Below are positions 1 through 8,432 of a stretch of 11,273 bases of DNA, one piece after another (the first letter of the stretch is position 1; the number at the start of each line of letters is the position of its first letter). Position numbers and translations under genes: made by a program. The notes beneath the pieces were generated by a model, which worked only from the letters and a program-made list of their open reading frames with translations, searched no databases and was not told where the DNA came from. Source of the DNA: an uncultured Bacilli bacterium. Its GTDB lineage: Bacteria > Bacillota_I > Bacilli_A > RF39 > UBA660. Location of the stretch: the NCBI GenBank assembly GCA_947629115.1, contig CANRCL010000031.1, forward strand, positions 1 through 11,273. Reading direction: 5' to 3'.

Positions 1-3000
1 ATTGATTGGTCAAAAGTTGAATTTGAACAAGATTCTGAGGCAACCTTTACAGTGCCTTCTCTAGATAAAGCAACTTATCAATTAAAATCTAGTGAAGATA
101 ATAATTATAATATTACTGGAAATATAACTGAACAAACAATTGGTAGTGAAACAGGTTATTATTTATCTTATACTATTAAACCAACTAATCCAAAATCAAC
201 AATGAAAATAGTTGTTCCTTGTAATAGTACTACTTGTCAAGAAAGTACTAAAACAATTACTTATAATGACTTAAAGAATGGTTCAATTACAATATCGCAT
301 AAAATAGATAGCATTAAAGATTCTCAAAATAAATTTACTATAACTGTTGATAATGATGGAGAAGGACCTGCTTATGATGCAACTGAATATACTTTTGATT
401 ACAGTTCTTTAACTTTAATTAAATCTTCAAAATCAACTATTGTAAATCCAATATCTGAAAGTGATTATGGAAAATTTAGTGATAAGAAATGGACTAAATC
501 TACTTATTATAATGTTAGTTTTTCTACTAAAAATGGCGTAGATAGCACAGTTTATGTTGCAGGGTTAATACCTATTCATTCAGAAAGTGTAGATGGTTTA
601 AAAAATACTAATTATTATTTAATGTATGAATTAGAAACACCAACAAATGTAACAGAAAATACAACTGTAAAATTAAATAATAATGATGAATTAATTACAT
701 TATTTAATGATAATAAATTATATATTTTACAAAGTATAGAATCAGTTACTAAAGGATTTACTGTTACTATAGATATGGATGGAGATAATAATATTGAATA
801 TAGTCCATATACCATAACAATGCTTGTAGGAGATTTAAAATTACAAAAGGAATCTACTGGTAGTACATATTCAATTGCTACTGAAAATGATTTTAATGGT
901 AAAAATCTATGGGGATTTGATTTTACTAGCAATACTGGTTTATCATTTGATGGTAATACATTAAAAGGTACTGTTAGAGAGCAAACTTTAACAGAAAGTA
1001 CATTTACAACAGGTCAAGAAGGTTATTATGTTCCAATAAAAATTAGTTTACCTAGTAGTATAGCAAAAGGTCAAAAATTTACTCTTAAAGCAAAAACCGA
1101 AACTATTGAAGCGGAGGTAAGTTTAGCAGATGGAGATTATCAAAATCGTTATGTTGCATTATTATTCAAACTTACAAGAGATAATAGTCAAACAATAACT
1201 TATACAATTGATTATGATGGAACTGGCAAAGAATATTTAGAAGAACCAGTGACAATAAATTATTCTACAACTGATATAACATTTAAATCTAAAAATACTA
1301 TAAAATTTAAAGATGCAAACGGAGATGATTTAGATACTCAAGTTGTTTATGAAGGTGAAATTGGTAAAGTAACTGCAAAAGAATTAACTGCTCCACAATA
1401 TCATACTTTTGATTATTGGGTTAAAAATACTTCTAAATCCCAAGAATATACATTTGATACACCACTTGAACAAGATAATGATATTATATTGATGCCACAT
1501 TGGACTATTGATACTGATGCATTCGTTTCAGCCAAAATTAAAGAAAATGCTCAAAATGATGGTTTCAAATTAAAAGAAGAAAATCATAATATAGTAGTTG
1601 AAGTAAATACACCTAATGTTTCTTCAAGCAAATTACTTGATACAGCATTGCCAACTATAATTACTGATATTTTAAAGAAAGATGAAATTACTGGTATTAC
1701 TGTTGAAATAAATTCACATTCTCATAGATTTATAAAAAGTGAAGATGCTAAAGAACAATTAACAACTTTATTATCTGAAGCCTCTTTAAATGACACAACA
1801 TTAGATAAGATGCCAGTTATTAGCATTAAAATAACTTCTAGTGATACAGTTGAAAATATTACAGCAATCAATAAAACTTATACAATTAGTTTTACTTCTA
1901 ATTTTATAGTTGCTAATGAATTGAATGACATCACTACTGCTTTAGATAATGATAAAATTAATGTTATTTATATAAATAGCGATATTGATTTAGAAAATTC
2001 ATTAAATATTAGTATTCCAAATAGAGAAGTCACAATTAAATCATTAAATGGAACTAAAACAATAAAAGATAAAGAATTAACTGAAGAAGGAGAACAAGAG
2101 CAAAGAGCAGTAATAGTTGTTTCTGATGGTACAGTTAATTTTGAAGATTTAAAAATTCAAGGTGCTACAAGAGCGATTGCAGTTAAAGGAAATGCAAAAG
2201 TTAATGCTAAAAAAGTTATAGCAGTTGATAGTCAAGATGCTGGATTTGATGTAGCAGAAAATACAACATTTGTTGGTATAGATATTGGATATCAAAATTC
2301 AGTAGATAGTAGTGACAAAGAAAATTATAGTTATCCAACTGTTTGCGGTAAAGGAAAAGTCACTTTAAAAAAGACCGGAGATAGTGGAACTGAAGAAGAT
2401 GCTAAACCTACTAAAGTAGAAAACTATAAAAGAATTGTTAGACATGATAATGATGAATGGCAAAGAGAAGATTTTTTAGATCCTGAAACACACGCACCAC
2501 TTTCTGAATTCTTTGATGGTGATAAATTAAAAGACGTTTATGAAAAATTAATAGGAACTAAAAGACAAAATCATACTCATCACGTTGTAAATTCAGGACA
2601 CACACATTATTATTTAAAATCAGAGAATGCTTCTTATGATAAATATTACTTTAGAGATTCAGAATTAAGTCTTATAATAATGTATTATTTTGGTGGTGGT
2701 GAAACTGTTGAAGGACCTACACCTAATTCTTATCCTAATCCATATGACCATATGTTCTTCTTTAAAAGAGTAAGAGTTAAAGATGGTAAGACATATGTCT
2801 TTGATGGTTGGTCTACTTCTGAAGGAAATAATAAAGGTTTAGATAATACTAAAGTTGAATTATCATTAGATAAAAAGAATTATTATAGCCATTATACTGA
2901 AGGCTATAGTGTTCAAATTCCAATGCTTGGAAAAGTTAAAGAAGATGATGGCAATAACATTGTTGATGGCGAAGTAAATGCTTTATTTGGTGTTACTAAA

Positions 3001-4374
3001 GCCGCAAGTGAATCCGGTGCAACAATTCAAACATTAATTGATAATGAACCAGAATTTGCTGCTGCGTGGGAAGCATTAAATAAAAAATTAAATGATGGTG
3101 AACACGAAGGTCAAAAAATTCTTAATAGTGAAACCCAAAAAGAAATTGCAACAGAAACACCAATTAATTCTAATATTAAAATAACTATTGGAACTCCTAA
3201 TCCATCTAGTCTATCAATGGAAACTATTGAGGAAGATAATTATAAAGTTATTGGTAATAAAGTAAGTGGTGTCATTAACACTCAAAATGATGATGATAAT
3301 AAATATTATTTACCATTAACTTTAACATCTACTGAGTTTAAAGATGGAAAATCAACAGTAACTATAACTGATCCAAATGGTCATGAAGAAGTATATACTT
3401 ATAGTTCTAGTACAAATAATGGAATTAAAACTGTAAGTAATGACAGTACTATGAAAATAAATTTAGAAATACTTAAATCTTCCAAAATAAAAAACAATAA
3501 TAGTAAAATTTATAATGTTGCTATTGATGTTGATGGTGCCGATGAAGATACTTATGCGATTAAATCTTATGATTTAGATTTAACCGAGTTGAAAACTGCT
3601 GAAGAATTAATTAATAATGCTGCTAAAAATACGCAAAATGCTACAACTTTAACAATGATTAAAGACAGTTATATTAAGAGTGGCAAAGAAAAATTTACTT
3701 ATAAGTATGATAAAAATTCAGAAGTAACTTATTATGAAGATGGTGAAGATGAAGAATATACTTTTAGATTAAGGAAAGTTGTTACTGATCACGAAGGTCC
3801 AATAACAATTATTCTTCGAAAAAATAAGGTAACAGAAGGTAGTCCTGAAATAAATGGTTGGAAATTTTCTAATTTCTTAACTGAAGTAACTAAAGGAACT
3901 CATGAAATAACTTTATTACAAGACGTTATGAAAAAAACTACTTTAGAAGAAATAAATGCTATTGAAAAAGTAAAGGATCTAGGTGATCATAAATACGAAG
4001 TTACTTTAAGTAAAGCAAGATTAAATGAATGGTTAAATAGTGCTTATTTAGATGAAACAGCAGATGATGGAAGTTTAACAGAAGATAACAATGCTAATGT
4101 TGTGTTAGAAGTAGAACTTGATGAAAGTAATGAATATTTAGTTAGTATGCAAACTAAAGAAAATTTTTCAATTATATCTAACGATAAAACAACTTATAAA
4201 ACTAATTATATTAATGTTAAATATGAAAATATAAATAAAACGATTATTAAAACACCAACAGAATTTTTATCAAATGATAATAAAACAATAACTGTTGAAG
4301 ATATTAAAGCATTCTATGAAGAATGTAAAAAATGGCATCAAAAAGTAAATAATAGTGAAATTTACGAAGGATAA
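1..4374 (+). CDS. Large modular secreted/surface protein, 5'-truncated by the window edge
   Basis: The frame is open from base 1 (first codons read IDWSKVEFEQ), so the gene starts upstream and the GTG at 52 is not a real start. 1457 residues are visible. In residues of the partial protein: three modules at about 17-140, 154-280 and 293-425, each closing with a D-x-D-G motif; an InlB B-repeat/Flg_new-like repeat at 432-501 (DANGDDLDTQVVYEGE ... FDYWVK ... HW); a beta-helix-like stretch at about 635-765; a His cluster at 858-869; a second short segment with the 'FDGWSTSEG' signature near 930; a fourth D-x-D-G module at about 1060-1200; and a Lys/Glu-rich C-terminus. No LPxTG motif, C-terminal membrane helix or SLH/LysM repeat is visible, so the anchoring mode is unknown. 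An adhesin or cell-envelope protein is inferred from this architecture. Only three Cys-containing spots occur. A terminator follows the stop. Confidence 0.93.
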   Translation: MDWSKVEFEQDSEATFTVPSLDKATYQLKSSEDNNYNITGNITEQTIGSETGYYLSYTIKPTNPKSTMKIVVPCNSTTCQESTKTITYNDLKNGSITISHKIDSIKDSQNKFTITVDNDGEGPAYDATEYTFDYSSLTLIKSSKSTIVNPISESDYGKFSDKKWTKSTYYNVSFSTKNGVDSTVYVAGLIPIHSESVDGLKNTNYYLMYELETPTNVTENTTVKLNNNDELITLFNDNKLYILQSIESVTKGFTVTIDMDGDNNIEYSPYTITMLVGDLKLQKESTGSTYSIATENDFNGKNLWGFDFTSNTGLSFDGNTLKGTVREQTLTESTFTTGQEGYYVPIKISLPSSIAKGQKFTLKAKTETIEAEVSLADGDYQNRYVALLFKLTRDNSQTITYTIDYDGTGKEYLEEPVTINYSTTDITFKSKNTIKFKDANGDDLDTQVVYEGEIGKVTAKELTAPQYHTFDYWVKNTSKSQEYTFDTPLEQDNDIILMPHWTIDTDAFVSAKIKENAQNDGFKLKEENHNIVVEVNTPNVSSSKLLDTALPTIITDILKKDEITGITVEINSHSHRFIKSEDAKEQLTTLLSEASLNDTTLDKMPVISIKITSSDTVENITAINKTYTISFTSNFIVANELNDITTALDNDKINVIYINSDIDLENSLNISIPNREVTIKSLNGTKTIKDKELTEEGEQEQRAVIVVSDGTVNFEDLKIQGATRAIAVKGNAKVNAKKVIAVDSQDAGFDVAENTTFVGIDIGYQNSVDSSDKENYSYPTVCGKGKVTLKKTGDSGTEEDAKPTKVENYKRIVRHDNDEWQREDFLDPETHAPLSEFFDGDKLKDVYEKLIGTKRQNHTHHVVNSGHTHYYLKSENASYDKYYFRDSELSLIIMYYFGGGETVEGPTPNSYPNPYDHMFFFKRVRVKDGKTYVFDGWSTSEGNNKGLDNTKVELSLDKKNYYSHYTEGYSVQIPMLGKVKEDDGNNIVDGEVNALFGVTKAASESGATIQTLIDNEPEFAAAWEALNKKLNDGEHEGQKILNSETQKEIATETPINSNIKITIGTPNPSSLSMETIEEDNYKVIGNKVSGVINTQNDDDNKYYLPLTLTSTEFKDGKSTVTITDPNGHEEVYTYSSSTNNGIKTVSNDSTMKINLEILKSSKIKNNNSKIYNVAIDVDGADEDTYAIKSYDLDLTELKTAEELINNAAKNTQNATTLTMIKDSYIKSGKEKFTYKYDKNSEVTYYEDGEDEEYTFRLRKVVTDHEGPITIILRKNKVTEGSPEINGWKFSNFLTEVTKGTHEITLLQDVMKKTTLEEINAIEKVKDLGDHKYEVTLSKARLNEWLNSAYLDETADDGSLTEDNNANVVLEVELDESNEYLVSMQTKENFSIISNDKTTYKTNYINVKYENINKTIIKTPTEFLSNDNKTITVEDIKAFYEECKKWHQKVNNSEIYEG
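1294..1503 (+). other. InlB B-repeat / Flg_new-like domain within the surface protein
   Basis: The encoded stretch begins NTIKFKDANGDDLDTQ, continues VVYEGEIGKV and FDYWVK, and ends MPHW. This is the usual pattern of the Listeria-Bacteroides (Flg_new, InlB B-type) beta-grasp repeat, which is about 70 residues long and common in surface proteins of host-associated Firmicutes. It supports an extracellular location. A degenerate second segment with 'GKTYVFDGWSTSEG' lies near 2785-2830. Confidence 0.7.
1903..2295 (+). other. Beta-helix-like stretch within the surface protein
   Basis: The encoded segment (IYINSDIDLENSLNIS ... VIVVSDGTVNFEDLKIQG ... AIAVKGNAKVNAKKVIAVDS) alternates short hydrophobic strands with Asn/Asp/Gly turns at roughly 20-25 residue intervals, the pattern of pectate-lyase-like right-handed beta-helices found in adhesins. 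This is a pattern call only; no catalytic residues are recognised. Confidence 0.45.
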
Positions 4375-4385
4375 GTTTAAAGAAG

Positions 4386-4420
4386 AAAATAGTAAGTAGC
4401 AATACTTATTATTTTTTCTT
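4386..4420 (+). terminator. Intrinsic terminator after the surface-protein gene
   Basis: Arms 4388-4398 (AATAGTAAGTA) and 4403-4413 (TACTTATTATT) pair over 11 bp with one G-U wobble. They are closed by a GCAA (GNRA) tetraloop at 4399-4402. Pairing extends by A-T pairs into the T-run at 4412-4417. The stem is AT-rich but long, and it lies 11 bases after the stop codon. The T-tail runs straight into the -35 box of the next unit. Confidence 0.8.
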
Positions 4421-4463
4421 GAATAAAATAATTGAATATATTAAAATTATGATAGGTGGTGGA
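4419..4463 (+). promoter_or_regulatory. Promoter and strong RBS for the DUF1653-HD unit
   Basis: TTGAAT at 4419-4424, a 17-nt spacer and TAAAAT at 4442-4447 fit a sigma-A promoter. Transcription would start near 4454, at the Shine-Dalgarno AGGTGGTGG (4454-4462). That site is six bases before the TTG at 4469, so it supports TTG as the start. The 5' leader would be about 15 nt. The -35 box overlaps the end of the preceding terminator. Confidence 0.6.
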
Positions 4464-4468
4464 TCATT

Positions 4469-4702
4469 TTGCGAGAAATAAAAATTGGGACAACTTATCG
4501 CCATTTTAAAGGTAATATATATAAAGTAATAGATATTGTTTATAATGCTGAATCCGATAATGATAATTTAAAAAAAGTTGTTATTTATGAAGATATAGTT
4601 AAGCGTTTAAAATGGGCAAGAGATTATGAAGAGTTTGCTAGTTTAGTTGATACTAAAAAACATCCTAATGCCACCCAAAAATATCGTTTTGAAGAGGTAT
4701 AA
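4469..4702 (+). CDS. DUF1653 family protein
   Basis: A 77-residue protein of unknown function. It matches the DUF1653 pattern: an N-terminal 'YRHFKGNIYKVIDI', a central 'VVIYED' strand, a basic/aromatic 'LKWARDYEEF' and a C-terminal 'YRFEEV'. The family is small (about 65-80 residues), soluble and found as single-domain proteins; its biochemical role is not established. TTG is the start because the AGGTGGTGG Shine-Dalgarno lies six bases upstream and the conserved family core begins within ten residues. The only nearby upstream ATG (4449) is in another frame and stops after ten codons. The stop lies two bases before the next ATG, and the next gene's GAGGT ribosome site falls inside this reading frame, so the two are co-transcribed and probably translationally coupled. 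Confidence 0.88.
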   Translation: MREIKIGTTYRHFKGNIYKVIDIVYNAESDNDNLKKVVIYEDIVKRLKWARDYEEFASLVDTKKHPNATQKYRFEEV

Positions 4703-4704
4703 CA

Positions 4705-5826
4705 ATGAATAATGATGAAATAAAACAAAATATGCAAATTAAAGGTTTAAGTGAATATGCTTGTCCTTATGAAAAAGGAATCAGATTAAAAGAAGAAGAA
4801 TGTGATTTTCGCCCATCTTTTTACCGAGATATAGACCGTATTTTATATTCTTTAGCCTATACTAGGTATTTAGATAAAACCCAAGTTTTTACTCATAATG
4901 GCAACGACCATTTAAGTAGAAGAATGACTCACGTTCAATTTGTTAGTAAAATCGCTAGAACTATTGGTCGAGCCTTAAATTTAAATGAAGATTTAATCGA
5001 AGCCGCTTCTTTAGGTCACGATTTAGGTCATACTCCTTTTGGTCATGTAGGAGAGAGTATTTTAAATGAAATAAGTTTAACCAATAATGAGGGGTATTTT
5101 AATCATAATATTCAAAGCGTTAGAATTCTAATGAATATAGAAAATTATGGTGAAGGTTTAAATATAAGTTTACCAGTTTTAGATGCCATAATGTGTCATA
5201 ATGGTGAATTTGCTTTAGGAAAATATGTTCCCAAAGATAAAGATTTTAATGAATTTTTAGATGAATATAATAAGTCTTATCAAGATAAAAAAATATTAAA
5301 AACTTTAAAGCCAATGACTTTAGAGGGATGTGTAGTAAGAATTAGTGATATGGTGGCTTATTTAGGTAAAGATATTGAAGATGCAATAAGATTAAATATT
5401 ATTAAAGATAGTGATATACCTAAGGAAATAAAAGAAGTATTAGGTTATAAAAATAGAGAATTAGTTAATACTATAATTACAGATATAATTCAAAATAGTT
5501 GGCATAAAAATTATATTAAAATAAGTGATAAAGTTTTTGAAGCCATTGTAGCCTTAAAAAAATTTAATTATGAAAATATTTATATCAAAGCCTATACTAA
5601 AGAAGAATTAACTAATATTAAAACAATGTTTAATACTTTATTTACTACCTATTTAGAAGATATTAAAAATCATAATGAGAAGTCTAATATTTATCAAAGA
5701 TATTATTTATCAATGAGTAAAAATTATCAAAAAAATTCACCGGCTCGCATAGTTATTGATTACATTGCCGGAATGACTGATGAATATTTAATAAAAGAAT
5801 ATAAGAGAATAACTAAAAACTCATAA
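4705..5826 (+). CDS. HD-domain dNTP triphosphohydrolase (dGTPase-like)
   Basis: The 373-residue protein carries the dGTPase-type HD signature. Residues 40-62 (YRDIDRILYSLAYTRYLDKTQVF) are the typical N-terminal helix. Metal-binding residues are H76 (RRMTH), H105-D106 (GHDLGHTPFGH) and D215 (RISDMVAYLGKDIEDA). These are the four ligands of the HD superfamily. Members hydrolyse dNTPs to deoxynucleoside and triphosphate, often with dNTP allostery, and so control the cytoplasmic dNTP pool. Length and motif spacing fit the shorter Gram-positive class (about 370-450 residues) rather than E. coli Dgt (about 500), so substrate preference is uncertain. No signal peptide or membrane segment is seen. 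The start ATG is two bases after the DUF1653 stop, with GAGGT at 4694-4698. Gene symbol withheld because dgt strictly names the E. coli enzyme. Confidence 0.9.
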   Translation: MNNDEIKQNMQIKGLSEYACPYEKGIRLKEEECDFRPSFYRDIDRILYSLAYTRYLDKTQVFTHNGNDHLSRRMTHVQFVSKIARTIGRALNLNEDLIEAASLGHDLGHTPFGHVGESILNEISLTNNEGYFNHNIQSVRILMNIENYGEGLNISLPVLDAIMCHNGEFALGKYVPKDKDFNEFLDEYNKSYQDKKILKTLKPMTLEGCVVRISDMVAYLGKDIEDAIRLNIIKDSDIPKEIKEVLGYKNRELVNTIITDIIQNSWHKNYIKISDKVFEAIVALKKFNYENIYIKAYTKEELTNIKTMFNTLFTTYLEDIKNHNEKSNIYQRYYLSMSKNYQKNSPARIVIDYIAGMTDEYLIKEYKRITKNS

Positions 5827-5837
5827 ATTAAGATATT

Positions 5838-5861
5838 TGTGCTATAATAAATTTAGAGGTG
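5838..5861 (+). promoter_or_regulatory. Extended -10 promoter for ymfF-ymfH
   Basis: TGCTATAAT at 5840-5848 is an extended -10 (TG-N-TATAAT) with a perfect -10 hexamer. No good -35 box lies 16-18 bases upstream, which an extended -10 tolerates. Transcription would start near 5855, at the ribosome site AGAGGTG (5855-5861), leaving a leader of about 11 nt before the ATG at 5866. Confidence 0.6.
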
Positions 5862-5865
5862 TCCT

Positions 5866-7137
5866 ATGGAATATAAAAAGTATGATTGTCATTCATATCA
5901 AGTACATACAATAAAAACAGATAAATTTAAAACAGTTAGAATGGAAATAATTTTTAGTCGAGAAGTTGAAAAAGAAAAAATGCCTAAATTTACTTTTTTA
6001 GCGGATTTACTAACTGATTGTTCTAAAAAATATCCCCGCAGAAAAGATATTGCTATTCGTTTAGAAGAATTATATAAAGCCAATTTTTATGGTGTTACAA
6101 ATAAAGTTGGTAATTTATTTACTACATCTTTTATTTTAGAATTTATTGACCCTACATATATTAATGAAGAAAATTATTTAAGTAATATTTTAAAATTTCC
6201 TTTCCAAATTATTAATAATCCCCGGGTTAAAAATCAAGAATTCGATTTAACTAATTTTAATATAGTTAAAAAAGGTATTTTAGAAGAAATAGAGGGCTTA
6301 AAAGAATCATCTGATAAATTAGCCTTATTAAGTGCTTTAGGTAAAATGGATAGTACTTCTCCAAGTTCATTTAGAGTTTTAGGTACTAAAGAAGAAGTTT
6401 TAGATATTACTCCATCTAATCTATATGAAGCCTATGAAGATTTATTTAATCATTCTAATTGTGATATTTTTATTGTTGGTAATTTAAATATGGAAGAAGC
6501 CGTTAAAATAATCAAAGATACTTTTAAAAATCATGTTATTAAGTTAAATAAACCTAATTTAGTAGTAGGAAATAAAACCCGAAAGAAAGTTCAAGAAGTT
6601 TTTGAAAAATCTAATTTTGTCCAAAGTACTTTAGTAATGATTTATAATATTCATAATTTAAATAAACTAGATAAAACGGCCGCTTTTAATGTCTTTAATT
6701 ATATTTTAGGTTCTGGGGGAATTAATGCTTTATTGTATCAAAAATTAAGAGTAGAGAAGTCTTTATGTTATAGCATTAGAAGTCTTTATTTAAAATATGA
6801 TGAATTATTAATTATTGAAGTAGGATTAGATGAAAAGAATGTTAAATTAGCAGAAAAATTAATTCGGAAAAGTTTAAATGAAATGCTTAAAGGTAAATAT
6901 AGTGATGATGTTTTAGAAGATGCCAAAAAGAATTTAGTTATATCTTTAAAAATGGGAACTGATAATAATGTGGCAATATTAAATAATTATGTTTTCCATT
7001 ATTTTGATGAATTACCTCTTTTAGAAGAAAGAATGAAAATGATTCAAAATGTTCAAAGAGAAGATTTAAATAGATGTGCAAAAAGTTTAATATTAAATAC
7101 AATTTATGTTCAAAAGACAGGAAATAAAGGTGAATAA
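5866..7137 (+). CDS. ymfF: YmfF-like M16 family protein (non-catalytic partner)
   Basis: The 423-residue protein has the two-lobed M16 fold. The HxxEH zinc motif expected in the first lobe is absent: the region around 43-75 (FLADLLTDCSKKYPRRK ... LEELYKANFYG) has no histidine pair, as is normal for YmfF. The second lobe keeps the LGSGG motif (281-285) and the conserved R295-x-E-K-S-L-x-Y302 segment, which in M16 proteins helps bind substrate. In B. subtilis, ymfF and ymfH are genetically linked to the 5-aminopentanol modification of elongation factor P; protein family names spell them YfmF/YfmH. The exact substrate is not known. It starts from its own promoter and ends two bases before ymfH, so the two should be made in equal amounts as a heterodimer. 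No signal peptide is seen; it is likely cytoplasmic. Confidence 0.85.
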   Translation: MEYKKYDCHSYQVHTIKTDKFKTVRMEIIFSREVEKEKMPKFTFLADLLTDCSKKYPRRKDIAIRLEELYKANFYGVTNKVGNLFTTSFILEFIDPTYINEENYLSNILKFPFQIINNPRVKNQEFDLTNFNIVKKGILEEIEGLKESSDKLALLSALGKMDSTSPSSFRVLGTKEEVLDITPSNLYEAYEDLFNHSNCDIFIVGNLNMEEAVKIIKDTFKNHVIKLNKPNLVVGNKTRKKVQEVFEKSNFVQSTLVMIYNIHNLNKLDKTAAFNVFNYILGSGGINALLYQKLRVEKSLCYSIRSLYLKYDELLIIEVGLDEKNVKLAEKLIRKSLNEMLKGKYSDDVLEDAKKNLVISLKMGTDNNVAILNNYVFHYFDELPLLEERMKMIQNVQREDLNRCAKSLILNTIYVQKTGNKGE

Positions 7138-7139
7138 TA

Positions 7140-8420
7140 ATGCAAGAAATTAACCTTAAAGGATTAAATGAAACAATATATTATGATGAATGTCCAAACG
7201 GTTTAAAAGTTTATATGTGGGTTAAAAAATCTCTTAATACTTTTTATGGCACTTTATCAGTTAAATATGGTTCAATTTATAATAGTTTTAAAATAGGAAA
7301 TAAAACTTATGAAGTACCTAAAGGAATTGCTCATTTTTTAGAACACGTTAAATTTAATGAAGATAAAGGTTTAACGGCTCATGATTTTTATTATAAAACT
7401 GGTTGTGATACCAATGCTTTTACAACTTTTCATTATACTAATTATCAAGTATTAGGTAGTGATAATCCTACTTTAAATGTTTTACATTTATTAGATTTTG
7501 TTCAAAATCCATATTTTACTAAAAGTATTGTAAGTAATGAAAAAGGAATAATTACTGAAGAAGCAAAAATGGGTGAAGATGACCCTTATACAGTAATGTT
7601 ATTTAAACATTTAGATAATATTTTTCATAATTATGAACATAAATATCTAATTACGGGAAATAAAGATGATATTAGAAAGATAACTTTAGATGATATTAAA
7701 TTAGTTTATAATACTTTTTATCATCCTAAAAATATGTTTTTAGTTGTAACAGGAAATTTTAACCCCTATGAAATGATGGAAAAAATAAAAGAAAATCAAA
7801 ATAATAAAGAATTTCCTAAATATTTAAATCCGGAAAGAATAATTCCTAAAGAGTTAAAAACAGTTAAAAAGGCTTATGAAGAAGTAAATATTAATGTAAC
7901 TAATAGAAAGATTAAAATAGGAATTAAAATTCCTAAAAATAGTTTTAAAAAATATGATGATTTACATATTAGATTATTTATTAATTTACTTTTAAAAGCC
8001 AATTTTGGTACTACTAGTGATTTTAAAGATGAATTATTAGAAAAAGAACTTATTAGTAGTCTTACTTATTTTACGGAAATATTTGATGATTATGTTCTTT
8101 TAATGTTTACCATTGATAGTGAATTTACTAGTGAAATAATTAAATTATTTAATGATAAGTTAAATAAATTAGAAATGGATGAAAAGACATTTAATCGTAT
8201 GAAAAATGCTAATATTGCTTCTTTAATATTAGATTATGAAGATGTCGAAACAGTTAATAGTATTATTCAAGGAGAAATTCTAAATTATGGTGATATAATT
8301 AATAATATTAAGGAAATTTATGAAAAAATTACTTATGAAGATATATTAGAATTTAAAAAACTACTTAATACTAAAGAAAGATGCATTTTAGTCCTAAATC
8401 CATTAGAGTCAACCAATTAA
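7140..8420 (+). CDS. ymfH: YmfH-like M16 zinc peptidase (catalytic partner)
   Basis: The 426-residue protein has the inverted zinc motif H65-F-L-E-H69 (GIAHFLEH). The third ligand is probably E141, seven residues after E134 in NEKGIITEEAKM, matching the paired-Glu spacing of the M16 family. The second lobe (about 230-426) is degenerate at the GG and R/Y positions (GTTSDFKDELLEKELISSLTYF), so YmfF, which keeps them, likely supplies substrate binding. Such a split of roles is typical of heterodimeric M16 proteins. By homology to B. subtilis it acts with YmfF in EF-P maturation, though the cleaved substrate is unknown. AAAGGTG at 7126-7132 is the ribosome site, seven bases before the ATG. The last codons and the stop form part of the terminator hairpin. 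Confidence 0.88.
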   Translation: MQEINLKGLNETIYYDECPNGLKVYMWVKKSLNTFYGTLSVKYGSIYNSFKIGNKTYEVPKGIAHFLEHVKFNEDKGLTAHDFYYKTGCDTNAFTTFHYTNYQVLGSDNPTLNVLHLLDFVQNPYFTKSIVSNEKGIITEEAKMGEDDPYTVMLFKHLDNIFHNYEHKYLITGNKDDIRKITLDDIKLVYNTFYHPKNMFLVVTGNFNPYEMMEKIKENQNNKEFPKYLNPERIIPKELKTVKKAYEEVNINVTNRKIKIGIKIPKNSFKKYDDLHIRLFINLLLKANFGTTSDFKDELLEKELISSLTYFTEIFDDYVLLMFTIDSEFTSEIIKLFNDKLNKLEMDEKTFNRMKNANIASLILDYEDVETVNSIIQGEILNYGDIINNIKEIYEKITYEDILEFKKLLNTKERCILVLNPLESTN

Positions 8421-8432
8421 GTTGACTCTTTT
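8405..8432 (+). terminator. Intrinsic terminator overlapping the ymfH stop codon
   Basis: A perfect 9-bp stem, AGAGTCAAC (8405-8413) with GTTGACTCT (8421-8429), has a 7-nt loop CAATTAA and is followed by TTT. The left arm is coding sequence of ymfH and its TAA stop (8418-8420) forms the end of the loop. The T-tail is short, so termination may be partial. Confidence 0.75.

Larger units (their letters stand above)
49..3600 (+). repeat. Four divergent copies of a ~120-140-residue protein module
   Basis: Copies lie at about 49-420, 460-840, 877-1275 and 3178-3600. Each has a 'YYL/YYV' strand followed by a hydrophobic strand in its middle. Each ends with a hydrophobic-D-x-D-G motif followed within a few residues by Tyr: VDNDGEGPAY (from 346), IDMDGDNNIEY (from 769), IDYDGTGKEY (from 1207) and IDVDGADEDTY (from 3523). 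Copies 1, 3 and 4 also share a 'GN/GT..(V/I)..Q' element before the YY strand. Copies 1-3 are consecutive. Copy 4 lies about 1.9 kb downstream, after other domain types. I cannot name a family for the module. An Ig-like beta-sandwich is a guess. Confidence 0.6.

Noticed and set aside
615..932. 105-codon minus-strand open frame inside the surface-protein gene
   Set aside because: It lies opposite a well-supported coding frame, has no ribosome site or family resemblance, and is a shadow of the A/T-rich codons.
4449..4481. ATG upstream of the DUF1653 gene giving a 10-codon frame overlapping its start
   Set aside because: It is out of frame and lies upstream of the predicted transcript start; the Shine-Dalgarno is placed for the TTG.
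5898..6083. 61-codon minus-strand open frame inside ymfF
   Set aside because: Fully antisense to a conserved gene, with no promoter or recognisable protein.
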